Below the pieces are notes generated by a model. That model was not told the DNA's origin, did no database searches, and saw only the letters and a program-made list of their open reading frames with translations. DNA of 64,000 nucleotides from Gammaproteobacteria bacterium (GTDB lineage Bacteria > Pseudomonadota > Gammaproteobacteria > Granulosicoccales > Granulosicoccaceae), in NCBI GenBank assembly GCA_002746645.1, contig PDPU01000030.1:1-64000 (forward strand). The letters are read 5' to 3'. The translations under genes and the position numbers were made by a program. This document shows, in pieces, positions 63,091 to 64,000 of this stretch; position 1 is the first letter of the stretch; every line of letters starts with the position of its first letter.

Positions 63091-64000
63091 GCGATGGCCT
63101 CTTCGGCATTGGCGCCGGTCGTTGTCTGGGTGCCGGATACACCCGCCGTGCTCAGCGCGGCACGCACCGCATCGTGGTATTCGTCGGCGAGTGGCGTCAG
63201 CGGCAGGCGAATACCCGGGCCGATGCGCCCCATCTCCGCCAGCGCCCATTTCACCGGAATCGGGTTGGATTCGAGAAAGAGCGCCTTGTGCAGCGGTGCG
63301 ATGCGCGCCTCGATGGCCTCGGCCTCGGCACGATTGCCCGCCATGGCCGCCTTGCACATGAGATGCATCTCGCGCGGCACCACGTTGGCGGTGACCGAGA
63401 TATCCCCGTGGCCACCGGCCAGCATGCTTTCCATCGCCGTGGCATCGTCGCCCGTGATGACGTGAAAGCCGTCGCGGCAACGCTCGAGCAGTTCCCGAAT
63501 GCGCGACACCTCGCCCAGGGCTTCCTTGATGCCGACGATGTTGTCGATGTACGAGAGCCGCGCCGTGGTCTCGGGCGCCATGTCGAGCGCGGTACGGCCC
63601 GGCACGTTGTAGAGAATCTGGGGAATGGCCACGGCCCGGGCGACGGCTTCGAAGTGCCGGAACAGCCCTTCCTGGCTGGGCTTGTTGTAGTAGGGTGTCA
63701 CCAGCAGGCAGGCATCGGCACCATCGTCCCTGGCCTTTTCGGTGAGTGCGATGGCTTCGGAAGTGGCATTGGCACCGGTGCCGGCAATCACCGGAACGCG
63801 CCCGGCGGCGTGCTCGACCACGAATCGAATGACCGTGGCGTGCTCCGGCACGCTGAGCGTCGAGGATTCGCCGCTGGTACCCACTGCCACGATGGCATCG
63901 GTACCCGCCTCGACGTGGAATTCGATCAATGACGCGAGGGCATCGAAGTCGATGGCGCCATCGTCGCTCATGGGGGTGACCAGGGCCACCATGCTGCCCT
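63087..64000 (-). CDS. dapA: 4-hydroxy-tetrahydrodipicolinate synthase DapA (5' end cut by the window)
   Basis: At least 303 residues are visible. The frame is open to the window edge, and the residues before the first Met (G-S-M-VALVTPM) match the family start of the type GSIVAIVTPM. The true ATG therefore lies a few codons outside. Motifs are VAVGTSGESSTLSVPEH, VIAGTGANATSEAI, the catalytic Tyr in LLVTPYYNKPSQEGL, VPGRTALDM and the Schiff-base Lys in NIVGIKEALG. It condenses pyruvate with aspartate semialdehyde in lysine and diaminopimelate synthesis. The last 20 residues are a Thr/Ala-rich extra tail. Confidence 0.95.
   Translation of the reverse strand, partial: GSMVALVTPMSDDGAIDFDALASLIEFHVEAGTDAIVAVGTSGESSTLSVPEHATVIRFVVEHAAGRVPVIAGTGANATSEAIALTEKARDDGADACLLVTPYYNKPSQEGLFRHFEAVARAVAIPQILYNVPGRTALDMAPETTARLSYIDNIVGIKEALGEVSRIRELLERCRDGFHVITGDDATAMESMLAGGHGDISVTANVVPREMHLMCKAAMAGNRAEAEAIEARIAPLHKALFLESNPIPVKWALAEMGRIGPGIRLPLTPLADEYHDAVRAALSTAGVSGTQTTTGANAEEAIA

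Overview
The window is one continuous stretch of a GC-rich bacterial chromosome, densely packed and with many 1-4 bp start/stop overlaps. The housekeeping block at the right end (ffh, ypjD, a CorC-family gene, radA, xseB-ispA-dxs, bamC-dapA) is a typical proteobacterial, most likely gammaproteobacterial, set. Carnitine/betaine catabolism, TRAP transport, aerobic cobalamin synthesis and a Fur/TonB system suggest an aerobic, probably marine or host-associated heterotroph. This placement is inference. I found no tRNA, rRNA, CRISPR array, insertion sequence or phage gene.

Left part (1-18.1 kb): corrinoid and metal handling. A glutamine-synthetase-like ligase is followed by a LysE-type exporter fused in frame to a BtuF-type binding protein, a BtuC-type permease, a BtuD-type ATPase and cobK. 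After a secreted M28 peptidase comes a textbook cobalamin riboswitch (about 7613-7803). It leads into a 70-aa membrane protein with a TTG start, a ZnuABC-like metal ABC transporter (by context, a candidate cobalt importer), a DUF1289 protein, and cobM-cobB-cobA-cobF. A Fur box then precedes exbB-exbD-exbD2-tonB. The second ExbD has Asn in place of the proton-carrying Asp, and TonB has a very long Glu-Pro spacer.

Middle part (18.2-43.5 kb): uptake and catabolism. It starts with an EVE-domain gene and a five-domain oligopeptide-type ABC transporter. Next is a carnitine/butyrobetaine operon on the minus strand: acyl-CoA dehydrogenase, ADP-forming CoA ligase, CaiD-like hydratase, BKACE, and a carnitine dehydrogenase-thioesterase fusion. 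It is divergent from a CdhR-like regulator and interrupted by an opposite-strand DUF4143 ATPase preceded by a 22-bp tandem repeat. A class V aminotransferase-fold gene follows, then a minus-strand set of iron alcohol dehydrogenase, aldehyde dehydrogenase, a glutamine-synthetase-like ligase and a TRAP transporter. These look like an uptake and gamma-glutamylation route for an amine or amino alcohol.

Right part (43.5-64 kb): mostly housekeeping. It holds DAHP synthase, NAD synthetase, a PGM1-like ATP-grasp ligase, an AIM24-family gene, a remnant of a Panacea-domain gene, cbpM/cbpA, ffh, a Kbp-like LysM protein, a DUF2786 gene, ypjD, a CorC-family gene, radA, xseB, ispA, dxs (with an acidic insertion), an MBL-fold hydrolase, bamC and a 5'-truncated dapA.

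A recurring oddity is short tandem repeats (13-23 bp units, 3-8 copies). They have unrelated sequences and sit at gene ends or inside N-terminal, C-terminal or linker segments.
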